64,000 nucleotides of DNA from Pelagerythrobacter rhizovicinus (GTDB lineage: Bacteria > Pseudomonadota > Alphaproteobacteria > Sphingomonadales > Sphingomonadaceae): contig NZ_SDPV01000001.1 of NCBI RefSeq assembly GCF_004135625.1, positions 363,501 through 427,500 on the forward strand, read 5' to 3'. The notes below the pieces were generated by a model. That model made no database searches and was not told where the DNA came from. It was given only the letters and a program-made list of their open reading frames with translations. Of the stretch, positions 26,644 through 35,231 are shown piece after piece. The position numbers were made by a program, and so were the translations under genes. The number at the start of each line of letters is the position of its first letter. Position 1 is the stretch's first letter.

Positions 26644-27039
26644 GTGACGCTCCAGATCATCCGATCCGTAACGGACCAGATTCTCGCCGAAGCCGCGCGC
26701 GCGTCTCCGCGCGAGTGCTGCGGTATCCTGCTTGGCGACGGGGAAACTGTTCACGCTCTCGGCTCGGCGCGCAACGTCCACCCAGCGCCCGAGATGCACT
26801 TCGAGATCGATCCGCGTGCGCTGATCGACGCGCACCGGGCGGCGCGTGCGGGCGGGCCGCAGGTCGTGGGTTACTATCACTCCCACCCGTCCGGTCCCGC
26901 CGAGCCTTCGCCTACGGACCAGGCCATGGCGGCGCGCGACGGCCGCGTCTGGGCGATCGCCGGCGAAGGCGAGGTACGGTTCTGGCGCGACGACGAAGCG
27001 GGGTTCGAACCGCTTTCCCTGCGAGTCATTGATCGGTAA
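26644..27039 (+). CDS. JAMM/MPN+ family (M67) metallopeptidase
   Basis: This 131-residue zinc peptidase has the full JAMM motif: Glu in SPRECCGILLG and HSHPSGPAEPSPTD (HxH-x-P, then S-x-x-D). Bacterial relatives trim cysteine-rich or ubiquitin-like carrier proteins, but no such partner is nearby. The GTG at 26644 has an AGGAGAA ribosome site. Upstream in-frame ATGs at 26596 and 26614 lie in or next to the repeat and are unlikely starts. It is followed by chpT. Confidence 0.88.
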   Translation: MTLQIIRSVTDQILAEAARASPRECCGILLGDGETVHALGSARNVHPAPEMHFEIDPRALIDAHRAARAGGPQVVGYYHSHPSGPAEPSPTDQAMAARDGRVWAIAGEGEVRFWRDDEAGFEPLSLRVIDR

Positions 27040-27088
27040 GGCTGCGGTTAACCTGATCATCGCCGCACGGGACGACGTTTTTCAACCC

Positions 27089-27733
27089 ATGACCGATACC
27101 GACGCCATCGATCTCGCCAGCATGCTCTGTTCGCGCCTGTGTCACGACATGCTCAGCCCGGTCGGGGCACTGTCCAACGGGCTCGAACTCCTCGCCGGGG
27201 AGAAGGACCCGGAGATGCGCCAGCGCTGCTTCGAACTGCTCGAGCAGAGCGCGCAGATCAGCGCCGACAAGCTCAAGTTCTTCCGCCTTGCTTACGGTGC
27301 GGCGGGCGGTTTCGGCGACCAGGTGGACGTGGCCGAGGCCCGTGCGGTGATCGATGCGCTGGCCCGCGACGCGAAGCGGGTCGCGGTGAACTGGGCGCTG
27401 GCCGAAAGCCGCATGTCCAAGCCGGCGGTGAAGGTGCTGCTCAACTTCGCCCACATGGGGATCGAGGCGCTCGTGCGCGGCGGCACGATAGATATCGGGG
27501 CCGAAGTGCGGGAGGGCGCTACCGAAATCGTCGTTCGCGCCGCGGGCGCCAGGATCGCCTTCGACGAGACGATCGGTGCGGCGCTCGAAGGCAATCTGTC
27601 GAAAGACAAGCTCTCCAGTCGCACCGCGCCTGCGCACCTGCTGTGCCTGCTGGCCGATCACGCGGGCGGCGGGCTGCAGTACCGTCAGACCGGTGACGCG
27701 CTGGTTCTCGGAGCGGTCCTGCCGAACGGCTGA
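27089..27733 (+). CDS. chpT: Histidine phosphotransferase ChpT
   Basis: ChpT passes phosphate from the hybrid kinase CckA to CtrA and CpdR, which control the alphaproteobacterial cell cycle. The 214-residue protein has the phosphorylated His in SRLCHDMLSPVGALSNG, the dimeric DHp-like hairpin, and a degenerate histidine-kinase-like C-terminal domain lacking ATP motifs, as expected. The length fits. The stop overlaps the next start (TGATG). Confidence 0.92.
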   Translation: MTDTDAIDLASMLCSRLCHDMLSPVGALSNGLELLAGEKDPEMRQRCFELLEQSAQISADKLKFFRLAYGAAGGFGDQVDVAEARAVIDALARDAKRVAVNWALAESRMSKPAVKVLLNFAHMGIEALVRGGTIDIGAEVREGATEIVVRAAGARIAFDETIGAALEGNLSKDKLSSRTAPAHLLCLLADHAGGGLQYRQTGDALVLGAVLPNG

Positions 27734-28437
27734 TGGACGAACTCGTTCACCGCGAGCGGCCGTCGCCCAATTTCAACGAACGGACGCTGCCGGTCTCGAT
27801 GGTGGTGATCCACTATACCGAAATGGAAAGCGCCGAGGCCGCGCTGGAGCGTCTGTGTGATCCCGAAGCAGGGGTCAGCGCGCACTACCTGATCTCGGAG
27901 GCCGGCGAGGTCACGCGGCTGGTCCCGGAGGACAAGCGTGCCTGGCACGCGGGCGCTTCCTACTGGCGAGGGCACAAGGACGTGAACTCTGCCAGCATCG
28001 GGATCGAGCTCGATCATCCCGGGCATGCGCTCGGCTATCGCGACTTCTCGGAAGCGCAGTTTGCCGCGCTGGTTCCCCTGGTCGCGCGGATCGTGAAGGA
28101 TCATGACATTCCGCGCGCCAACGTCGTCGGCCATTCCGATGTCGCCCCCGCGCGCAAGATCGATCCGGGCGAACTCTTTCCCTGGGATCGGCTGGCCGAA
28201 TACGGCCTGTGCCTGCCGCGTCCCGAGAAGCTCGAGCTTGGCGATCCTTTCGACAACGACGGTGCGTTCTACCTCGCGCTCGAGCGTTTCGGCTACGATG
28301 TGACCGACGGCCGCAAAGCGGTCGAGGCGTTCCAGCGCCGCTGGCGGCCGGAGCGGATCGATGGCGAGATCGATGGGCAGATCCGGGCGATCCTGTTCCA
28401 GCTCCTCTTGGATCGCGACCGGGGACACGCTAGATAG
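27733..28437 (+). CDS. N-acetylmuramoyl-L-alanine amidase, AmpD-like, with peptidoglycan-binding domain
   Basis: This 234-residue zinc amidase cleaves the muramic acid-peptide bond. Zinc ligands are seen in MVVIHYTEM, in the DHP of GIELDHPGH or the nearby RAWHAG, and in VVGHSDVAPARKIDPG. A C-terminal PG_binding_1-type helical domain follows (from about 175). No signal peptide is present, so it acts in the cytoplasm on recycled muropeptides unless exported another way. It overlaps chpT by one base. Its 3' end holds the rnpB promoter. Confidence 0.9.
   Translation: MDELVHRERPSPNFNERTLPVSMVVIHYTEMESAEAALERLCDPEAGVSAHYLISEAGEVTRLVPEDKRAWHAGASYWRGHKDVNSASIGIELDHPGHALGYRDFSEAQFAALVPLVARIVKDHDIPRANVVGHSDVAPARKIDPGELFPWDRLAEYGLCLPRPEKLELGDPFDNDGAFYLALERFGYDVTDGRKAVEAFQRRWRPERIDGEIDGQIRAILFQLLLDRDRGHAR
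28408..28436 (+). promoter_or_regulatory. Promoter of the RNase P RNA gene
   Basis: TTGGAT (28408-28413) and TAGATA (28431-28436) are 17 bp apart. The expected start, 7 bp downstream, coincides with the first base of helix P1 at 28443. The promoter lies inside the last codons of the amidase gene. Confidence 0.65.
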
Positions 28438-28442
28438 GGCGC

Positions 28443-28895
<453 letters not shown>

Positions 28896-28958
28896 CTCCT
28901 GACGTGCGATCCGAAGATGGGCTTGCCTTGGTCTCGCAAGCGGCCGAAGTGTGGCGCA

Positions 28959-29540
28959 ATGCGGATCGCGATCATCGACGAAAGCGCCACCAGGGCGTCG
29001 ATCATCGAAGATGGCCTCGCACAACTGCCGGACAGCGAGATATTCATCCTCACCGAGCGCAAGGGTCTCGTGCCGCGGCTCGAGGCGATCGCGCCCGACG
29101 TCGTGCTGATCGATCTCGGCAATCCCTCGCGCGACGTGCTGGAGGAATACTTCGCGGTCAGCCGGGCGCTCGCCCGCCCGATTGCGATGTTCGTCGACCA
29201 GGCCGACGACGAAGCGATCGCCGCGTCGATCGACGCCGGCGTGTCCGCTTATGTCGTCGACGGGCTTTCCGCCCATCGCATCCGGCCCCTGCTCGACCTT
29301 GCGATCAAGCGTTTCAACGCCTTTGCGAGGCTGCAGGCCGATCTTGCGGCGGCCGAGGGCAAGCTGGCTGAGCGCGAGACGATCGATCGTGCCAAACGGA
29401 TCCTGATGGACAGCAAGGGCCTCAGCGAGCCCGAGGCCTATGCCGAGCTGCGCCGCAAGGCGATGAGCTCGAGCCGGCGGATCGCCGAGATCGCCGAAGC
29501 GGTCGTCACCGCACACGATCTTCTGGGAGACGGAGCATGA
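28959..29540 (+). CDS. nasT: NasT-type ANTAR response regulator
   Basis: NasT is an RNA-binding antiterminator. The 193-residue protein has a receiver-like domain (about 1-120, opening MRIAIIDESATR) and a C-terminal ANTAR domain (about 130-190, with AKRILMDSKGLSEPEAYAEL). In the known model nitrate or nitrite frees NasT from NasS, and NasT then binds leader hairpins to prevent termination. Two such leaders lie downstream, at 30941-31049 and 35093-35196. The ATG at 28959 matches the family start. It overlaps nasS as ATGA. Confidence 0.93.
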   Translation: MRIAIIDESATRASIIEDGLAQLPDSEIFILTERKGLVPRLEAIAPDVVLIDLGNPSRDVLEEYFAVSRALARPIAMFVDQADDEAIAASIDAGVSAYVVDGLSAHRIRPLLDLAIKRFNAFARLQADLAAAEGKLAERETIDRAKRILMDSKGLSEPEAYAELRRKAMSSSRRIAEIAEAVVTAHDLLGDGA

Positions 29541-30745
29541 CCGAGAAACTGACTGTCGGCTTCCTCCCGCTGGCGGATGCCTGCCTGCCGATTCTCGCGC
29601 ACGAGCACGGCTTTGCCGAGGAGGAGGGCCTCGCGCTCAACTTCCAGCGTGACGTCAGCTGGGCGACCGTGCTCGACCGGCTTCTCTACGGCCATACCGA
29701 CGCGGCGCACCTGGTCGCGCCGCTGGCGATCGCCGCGACGCTTGGCCGGGGGCGCCCCGCGCAGCCGCTGGCCGTACCTTTCGTGCTCGGTCTCAATGGA
29801 AATGCGATCACCATGTCGGCCGCACTGGCGGGCCGGATCGCGCGTTCCGGAAAGTTCGAGGATCCCCGCGAACTCGGCGCCGGCCTCGCGAGCGAGGTGG
29901 CGGCGCGCAAGCGTGCCGGGAGCAAGCTGCGCTTCGGGGTGGTCCACCGCTATTCCAGCCACAACTACATGCTCCGCTACTGGCTGGCCGGATGCGGCGT
30001 CCGGCCCGACGAAGACGTGGAGATCATGACGGTCTCGCCGCCTTTCGTTGCCGACGCCTACGCCAGCGGCGAGATCGATGGCGCCTGCGTAGGGGAACCG
30101 TGGAACAGCCTTGCGGTCGAACGCGGCGTGGCGAGGATCGTGCTCGCCACGGCGCAGATCTGGCGCAGGGGCGTGGAGAAAGTGCTGGCCGTGCGCAGCC
30201 CCGTGCTGGAAGCCCGGCGCCCCGCTTTCGAGGCGCTGATCCGGGCCATGCGCAAGGCCGGCAAGCACTTCGTCGACCCTGAAAACTGGGACGGCAATGC
30301 GAGAATTCTCGCCCGGCCGGAATATGTCGGCGGCGATCCCGCGTTGATTCGCCGTGCAATCTCCGACCGGCTGGTCCTGCGGCAAGGCGGCGAACCGGTG
30401 CATTTTCCCGATTTCATGTTCCAGCACAGCGAGGCGGCCAACTTCCCCTGGGTGAGCCAGGCGCTATGGCTCTATTCGCAGATGATCCGCTGGGACCGGA
30501 CGCCGTTCGCGACCGGAGAGGCGGCAGCGGCCGCCGCGGTATTCCGCCCCGACGTATACCGCAGTGCAATGCAAGACACCGACGATCCGCTTCCCGGCGC
30601 CAGTTCCAAGGTCGAGGGCAGCGTAGCGCAGCTTACCTCGGTGGGTACGCAGCAGGGCGTCATCACATTGTCCCCGAACACTTTCTTCGATGGGGACAGC
30701 TTCGATCCGGAGAAACTCGAAGAGTATCTTGCGCGACTGCCGTAG
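29537..30745 (+). CDS. nasS: NasS-type cytoplasmic nitrate/nitrite sensor (NrtA/CmpA family)
   Basis: NasS binds and restrains NasT until it binds nitrate or nitrite. The 402-residue protein is an NrtA/CmpA-type periplasmic-binding-protein fold, but it has no signal peptide (MTEKLTVGFLPLADACL), as expected for a cytoplasmic sensor. Family motifs include HRYSSHNYMLRYWLA and GACVGEPWNSLAVE. It follows nasT with a 4-bp overlap. Confidence 0.92.
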   Translation: MTEKLTVGFLPLADACLPILAHEHGFAEEEGLALNFQRDVSWATVLDRLLYGHTDAAHLVAPLAIAATLGRGRPAQPLAVPFVLGLNGNAITMSAALAGRIARSGKFEDPRELGAGLASEVAARKRAGSKLRFGVVHRYSSHNYMLRYWLAGCGVRPDEDVEIMTVSPPFVADAYASGEIDGACVGEPWNSLAVERGVARIVLATAQIWRRGVEKVLAVRSPVLEARRPAFEALIRAMRKAGKHFVDPENWDGNARILARPEYVGGDPALIRRAISDRLVLRQGGEPVHFPDFMFQHSEAANFPWVSQALWLYSQMIRWDRTPFATGEAAAAAAVFRPDVYRSAMQDTDDPLPGASSKVEGSVAQLTSVGTQQGVITLSPNTFFDGDSFDPEKLEEYLARLP

Positions 30746-30869
30746 CGTGGCTTGTTGAGTATCCAATGAACCGCAACGGCACTTTTGGTTTGTGATTGTG
30801 ACTGGTATTTTGGTTATTTACCGATGCTCCCGAGAGTGCGTTTTCGCTGCTGCCCGCGTCGACCGCCGA

Positions 30870-30887
30870 TTTTGCTGCACCGCAAAA
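30870..30887. promoter_or_regulatory. TTTTGC-N6-GCAAAA dyad upstream of the porin-nirC leader
   Basis: The 18-bp dyad TTTTGCTGCACCGCAAAA precedes the first NasT-type leader by about 50 bp. A nearly identical copy (one base different, in the spacer) precedes the nirB leader at 35018. Its position just ahead of the presumed promoters suggests a shared activator or repressor site. Confidence 0.5.
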
Positions 30888-30940
30888 ACTGCTTGGCGAA
30901 CGTGATATGACTCGATAACAATTGCTGCGGAACGGAGAGC

Positions 30941-30958
30941 CGCCCCACCGCCGGGGCG
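30941..30958 (+). promoter_or_regulatory. ANTAR-type hexaloop hairpin in the porin-nirC leader
   Basis: CGCCCC and GGGGCG pair around the hexaloop ACCGCC. A at loop position 1 and G at position 4 is the signature that ANTAR regulators such as NasT recognise. An outer AACGGAG/CTCCGTT stem encloses it. Confidence 0.6.
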
Positions 30959-31000
30959 AGCAGCGCCTCCGTTTCGGTTCTTACATTGCGTGGCAACGTC

Positions 31001-31049
31001 GCCGCCCGATCTGGCTCCCACCCGGGACCCATGTCGAGGCGGCTTTTTT
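31001..31049 (+). terminator. Attenuator terminator before the porin-nirC operon
   Basis: GCCGCC and GGCGGC close a long loop followed by TTTTTT. It lies between the hexaloop hairpin and the porin start at 31080. Read-through would need NasT-mediated antitermination. Confidence 0.7.
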
Positions 31050-31079
31050 GCGTTGTGCGCCAATCCGGCGAGGGTTCGA

Positions 31080-32336
31080 GTGAGCGATTACGACGCAGAT
31101 TTTCGGAGAGGGGCGGGTTCGTGGCGCAAGCCGCTGGCGGTGCTTGCTCCGTTCCTCATCGCCGGCTGGCCGCACCCGGCGTCCGCCGCACCGGGCGATA
31201 CGATCGAGATCGGCGGCGGCGCGTCGCTCGATCCGATCCTCGCGGCCCGGCTGCGTCATGAGGTCGTCGACCAGGCCGGCGCGCCCGACGATGCAGAGGC
31301 GCTCACCCTGCGGGTCCGCGCCGGCGCCGAGTTGAAAATCGAGGGCTTCTCGATCCTTGCCGAAGGCGAGGGCACGGCGGCGCTGGCCGACGACTACAAC
31401 GATACGCTTCCCGGCAACGGCATCGAGCCGTTTCCGGTGGTCGCCGACCCGGAAAATTTCGAGCTGAACCGCCTGCAAGTGTCCTGGACGCGCGACGGCA
31501 CCGGGGTCACGGTCGGGCGCCAGCGGATCATCCTCGACAACGCGCGCTTCGTCGGCAACGTCGGCTGGCGACAAAACGAGCAGACGTTCGACGCCGTCCG
31601 CGGGCAGGCAAAGCTCGGCCCTGTCTCGCTGGATGCGACCTATTCGATCTCGCAGCGGACGGTGTTCGGCGTCGACAGCCCGAACTCGCACTTCGACGGC
31701 GACATCGTGCTGCTGAACGGCGGGATCGACCTGCCGGTGATCGATGCCAAAGCCTTCGCCTATCTGGTCGATTACGACACGCGGGTGGCTTTCTCGAGCC
31801 AGACTTACGGCGTGCTCGCGAGCGCAGGCGTCGACATTCCCGCCGTCGGCAAGCTCAATGCCCTGGCCAGCTATGCCCGGCAGAGCGACTATGGCGCCAA
31901 TCCCATCGCCTACGACGCAGACTACATCAACGCACGGCTCGGCCTCGCCCTGTTCGGGTTCGATCTCGCCGCCGGTTACGAGGAACTCGGCAGCGACGGC
32001 GGTGTCGCGGCGTTTCAGACGCCGCTCGCTACGCTGCACGCGTTCAACGGCTGGGCCGACATGTTCCTGACCACGCCACCCACCGGCCTGCGCGACCATT
32101 ACGTGACGGTCGGCCGATCGTTCGGCGTGCCGTTCCTGCCCGGCCTCAAAGCCGACCTCACCTACCACGAGTTCGACAGCGATTTCGGCGGCCTCGACTA
32201 CGGATCCGAGTGGGACGCCTCCCTCGGCTTCAAGGTCGGGCCGGCCGCCCTGCTGGCGAAATACGCGAACTACCGCGCCGACGGGTTCGCCGTCGATACC
32301 GAGAAATTCTGGCTTCAGGCCGAAATCAGCTTCTAA
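31080..32336 (+). CDS. Outer-membrane porin-like beta-barrel (alginate-export family type)
   Basis: This 418-residue protein has a signal peptide ending at HPASA and then alternating beta-strand sequence ending in Phe (LQAEISF), as outer-membrane barrels do. It resembles the alginate-export family porins. Placed between the NasT leader and nirC, it probably lets nitrite or nitrate cross the outer membrane. The GTG at 31080 follows an AGGG site and lies beyond the terminator. A longer frame from 30990 would start inside the leader and is rejected. Confidence 0.8.
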   Translation: MSDYDADFRRGAGSWRKPLAVLAPFLIAGWPHPASAAPGDTIEIGGGASLDPILAARLRHEVVDQAGAPDDAEALTLRVRAGAELKIEGFSILAEGEGTAALADDYNDTLPGNGIEPFPVVADPENFELNRLQVSWTRDGTGVTVGRQRIILDNARFVGNVGWRQNEQTFDAVRGQAKLGPVSLDATYSISQRTVFGVDSPNSHFDGDIVLLNGGIDLPVIDAKAFAYLVDYDTRVAFSSQTYGVLASAGVDIPAVGKLNALASYARQSDYGANPIAYDADYINARLGLALFGFDLAAGYEELGSDGGVAAFQTPLATLHAFNGWADMFLTTPPTGLRDHYVTVGRSFGVPFLPGLKADLTYHEFDSDFGGLDYGSEWDASLGFKVGPAALLAKYANYRADGFAVDTEKFWLQAEISF

Positions 32337-32352
32337 CCGAGGAGAATTTTCA

Positions 32353-33189
32353 ATGTCTTACCTCGCACCTTCGGAATTCGTCACCAAGATGGTCGACGCG
32401 GGCGAATCCAAGATCTTCATGTCGACCAAGGACACGCTGATCCGCGCCTTCATGGCGGGCGCGACACTGGCTCTGGCGGCGGCGTTCGCGATCGCCGTCA
32501 CGGTGCAGACCGGGGATGCGCTGCTCGGCGCGGTGCTGTTCCCGGTCGGTTTTGTCATGCTCTACCTGCTTGGCTTCGACCTGCTGACCGGCGTGTTCGT
32601 GCTCGCCCCGCTGGCAGTGTGGGACAAGCGGCCGGGCTGCACCTGGGGCGGCGTACTGCGCAACTGGGGCCTGGTGTTCACCGGCAATTTCGCCGGGGCG
32701 CTGACCACGGCGGTGCTGATGGCGATCTATTTCACCTACGGCTTCCAGACGGAACCGAACGAGGTCGCGCAGCGGATTGCTTCCATCGGCGAAGGCCGCA
32801 CGCTCGGCTATGCCGAATTCGGCGTAGCCGGGTGGCTGACGATCTTCGTGCGCGGGATGCTGTGCAACTGGATGGTCTCGACCGGCGTGGTCGGGGCGAT
32901 GATCTCGACCAACGTTTCGGGCAAGGTGATCGCCATGTGGATGCCGATCATGCTGTTCTTCTACATGGTCTTCGAGCATTCGATCGTGAACATGTTCCTG
33001 TTTCCCAGCGCGCTGATGATGGGCGGGGCCTTCTCGCTGTGGGATTACTTCTGGTGGAACGAGATCCCGACCGTGCTCGGCAATCTGGTCGGCGGCCTGA
33101 CCTTCACCGGGCTGACGCTCTACGCCACCCACATCCGCACCAGCCCAAGCCGCAAGGCAGTCGAGCCGGTGCTCTCGCGCGCCGCGTGA
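32353..33189 (+). CDS. nirC: Formate/nitrite transporter family protein (NirC-like)
   Basis: This 278-residue pentameric channel protein has six membrane segments. Family features include the pore motif FVRGMLCNWMVSTG and FFYMVFEHSIVNMFL. The neighbouring nirBD genes point to nitrite as the substrate. The stop overlaps the next start as GTGA. Confidence 0.93.
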   Translation: MSYLAPSEFVTKMVDAGESKIFMSTKDTLIRAFMAGATLALAAAFAIAVTVQTGDALLGAVLFPVGFVMLYLLGFDLLTGVFVLAPLAVWDKRPGCTWGGVLRNWGLVFTGNFAGALTTAVLMAIYFTYGFQTEPNEVAQRIASIGEGRTLGYAEFGVAGWLTIFVRGMLCNWMVSTGVVGAMISTNVSGKVIAMWMPIMLFFYMVFEHSIVNMFLFPSALMMGGAFSLWDYFWWNEIPTVLGNLVGGLTFTGLTLYATHIRTSPSRKAVEPVLSRAA

Positions 33190-35003
33190 ACTCGGCCGCG
33201 AGCGAGGCGGTTCCAGGCGGACTGGTCCGCCTCCCCCGCCCTGGGCCCGGCCGGCTGGAGATTTCGATCGGCCAGTATTCAGCCGCCGGGGTCAAGCCGG
33301 AGAACCAGGACTTCCACGGCGCCCTCGAGCCCGAGGGCGCCGACCGGCTGACCAAAGGCATCGCTATCGCGGTCGCCGACGGGATCAGCACCAGCCGCCT
33401 CGGCGCGGCCGCCGCCGAAACCGCGGTGAAGAGCTTCCTCACCGATTACTACTGCACCTCCGAAGCCTGGTCGGTGCGGACTGCGGCCGAACGGGTGATC
33501 GCTGCCACCAACTCCTGGATGCACGCACAGAACGCCCGGCACCGCCCGCGCGAGGAGGGCGAGAACCGCGAGCAGGCGGCGCTGATCTGCACGTTCGGCG
33601 CGCTCGTCCTGAGATCCCGCAGCGCGCATCTGTTCCACGTCGGCGACGGGCGGATCGCTCGCATTGCGGGCGGTGTGCTCGAGCCCCTCACCGAGCCCCA
33701 CCGGGTCGAGCTCGGCGGGGGCGAGAGCTATCTCGGCCGTGCGCTCGGCGCCAACCGCTCGGTCGAGATCGACTACCGCCAGCTCCCGCTGCAGCCGGGC
33801 GACCTGTTCATGCTCTCGACCGACGGCGTGCACGATTTCGTCGGCACGGCGCGGACGGTGGAGCTGATCGAAACCGCAGCCGACCTGGAGGAGGCGGCGC
33901 GCGCGATCGCGGACGAAGCGCTGGCCAGCGGCAGCCGAGACAATCTCACGGTCCAGCTCGTGCGGATCGAGAGGCTGCCGAGCGGCGAGGTCGAGGAGCT
34001 GCTCGACGGCAGCCTCGGCCTGCCGCCGGCGCCGAGACTCACGCCGGGAGAGCTGTTCGAAGGCTACGAGATCGTCCGGGAAGTGCATGCCGGCAGCCGC
34101 AGCCATGTCTATCTCGCCCGCGATTTGGCGGACGGGGCGCAGGTGGCGATCAAGGTGCCCTCGACCGAGCACGCCGACGACCAGGGCGAGCTCGCCGCGC
34201 TCCTGCTCGAGGAATGGGTCACCCGCCGGGTATCCCACGCCAACCTCCTGCCTGCTGCTTCCCAGCGCGGCCCCCGGCGCCACGTTTATTCGGTCGCGCC
34301 TTTCATCGAGGGCGAGACGCTCGATGCATGGATGATGCGCCACCCGCGGCCCGAGCTGGCGGCGGTGCGTGATGTCGCGGGCCAGCTCGCGGCCGGCCTG
34401 CTCGCGCTGCACCGGCGGGAGATGTTGCACCGGGACCTGCGGCCGAAGAACGTGATGATCGATCGCGAAGGGACGGCGCGCATCATCGACTTCGGTTCGG
34501 TCGAGGTCGCGGGTCTCGGCGAGCTCGCGCCCGGTGCCGCGAAGCAGGCGCTGTTCGCCGGAACGGTGCAGTATGCCGCGCCCGAGCTGTTCCTGGGCGA
34601 CCTGGCGAGCCCGCGCAGCGATCTCTTCTCGCTCGGAGTGATTGTCTATCAGATGCTGACAGGAGCGCTGCCATACGGCACGGCAGTCGCGAACGCGAGC
34701 ACGCCCGCGGCGCAGCGGCGGCTGCGCTATCGCCCTGCTTCGGACCGGAATCCGGACGTCCCCGGCTGGGTCGACGCAGCGCTCGCCCGGGCGGTCGCGG
34801 TCGACCCTGCGAAGCGCTATGGCGAACTGAGCGAGTTCATCTACGACCTTTCGCATCCGAATCCGGCGCTTCTCGAATTCGCCCCGCGGCCGCTGCTGGA
34901 GCGGGGCGGCGTGCGGCAGTGGCAGATCGTATCGGCGATACTGGCCCTGCTGCTCGCGTTGTCGGTTCTCCGGTGGCCAGAGTTGACCCTGCTCGCACGT
35001 TAG
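33186..35003 (+). CDS. Fused PP2C phosphatase and Ser/Thr kinase
   Basis: This 605-residue protein joins a PP2C phosphatase domain (about 20-250; metal motifs AVADGISTSRLG, HVGDGRIARI, STDGVHDF, SGSRDNLTV) to a Hanks-type kinase (about 275-550). In the kinase, the ATP Lys is in VAIKVP, the catalytic loop is HRDLRPKNVMI, and the DFG is IIDFGSVEV. The Gly-rich loop is weak (HAGSRSHVY). One membrane segment lies at the C-terminus (about 580-600). Proteins of this build recur in nitrate/nitrite clusters. It may control NirC or nitrite reductase by phosphorylation, but no substrate is known. The GTG at 33186 overlaps nirC. Confidence 0.9.
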   Translation: MNSAASEAVPGGLVRLPRPGPGRLEISIGQYSAAGVKPENQDFHGALEPEGADRLTKGIAIAVADGISTSRLGAAAAETAVKSFLTDYYCTSEAWSVRTAAERVIAATNSWMHAQNARHRPREEGENREQAALICTFGALVLRSRSAHLFHVGDGRIARIAGGVLEPLTEPHRVELGGGESYLGRALGANRSVEIDYRQLPLQPGDLFMLSTDGVHDFVGTARTVELIETAADLEEAARAIADEALASGSRDNLTVQLVRIERLPSGEVEELLDGSLGLPPAPRLTPGELFEGYEIVREVHAGSRSHVYLARDLADGAQVAIKVPSTEHADDQGELAALLLEEWVTRRVSHANLLPAASQRGPRRHVYSVAPFIEGETLDAWMMRHPRPELAAVRDVAGQLAAGLLALHRREMLHRDLRPKNVMIDREGTARIIDFGSVEVAGLGELAPGAAKQALFAGTVQYAAPELFLGDLASPRSDLFSLGVIVYQMLTGALPYGTAVANASTPAAQRRLRYRPASDRNPDVPGWVDAALARAVAVDPAKRYGELSEFIYDLSHPNPALLEFAPRPLLERGGVRQWQIVSAILALLLALSVLRWPELTLLAR

Positions 35004-35017
35004 GCACGCCTGCCGCA

Positions 35018-35035
35018 TTTTGCTGCACTGCAAAA
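35018..35035. promoter_or_regulatory. TTTTGC-N6-GCAAAA dyad upstream of the nirB leader
   Basis: TTTTGCTGCACTGCAAAA is the second copy of the dyad seen at 30870-30887. The conservation in two otherwise different leaders supports a real binding site. Confidence 0.5.
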
Positions 35036-35092
35036 AGCGCTTGCTGGCAGGGCGGCGAATCCGTTACAAGATTGGTGAAGGCGGACAGGGCC

Positions 35093-35108
35093 CGTCCACC
35101 GTTGGACG
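35093..35108 (+). promoter_or_regulatory. ANTAR-type hexaloop hairpin in the nirB leader
   Basis: CGTCC and GGACG pair around ACCGTT, again with A1 and G4 in the hexaloop. A flanking GGGCC/GGCCC pair closes an outer stem. Confidence 0.6.
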
Positions 35109-35151
35109 AAACCGGCCCACCGCTCGAACAGCAGCACAGCGTGGCAATGAC

Positions 35152-35196
35152 GCCGCCAGTCTCTCCCTCTCCGGGGTGCGATCTGGCGGCTTTTTT
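35152..35196 (+). terminator. Attenuator terminator before nirB
   Basis: GCCGCCAG and CTGGCGGC form an 8-bp stem followed by TTTTTT. It is 35 bp before the nirB start and mirrors the terminator at 31001-31049. Confidence 0.75.
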
Positions 35197-35231
35197 GCGT
35201 GCGCGGCTGGCGACCGGAAGGGACAAGGCAA

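Noticed and set aside
30990..31079. N-terminal extension of the porin gene upstream of 31080
   Set aside because: It would begin inside the attenuator leader and be translated through the terminator hairpin. The GTG at 31080 has a ribosome site and gives a signal peptide.
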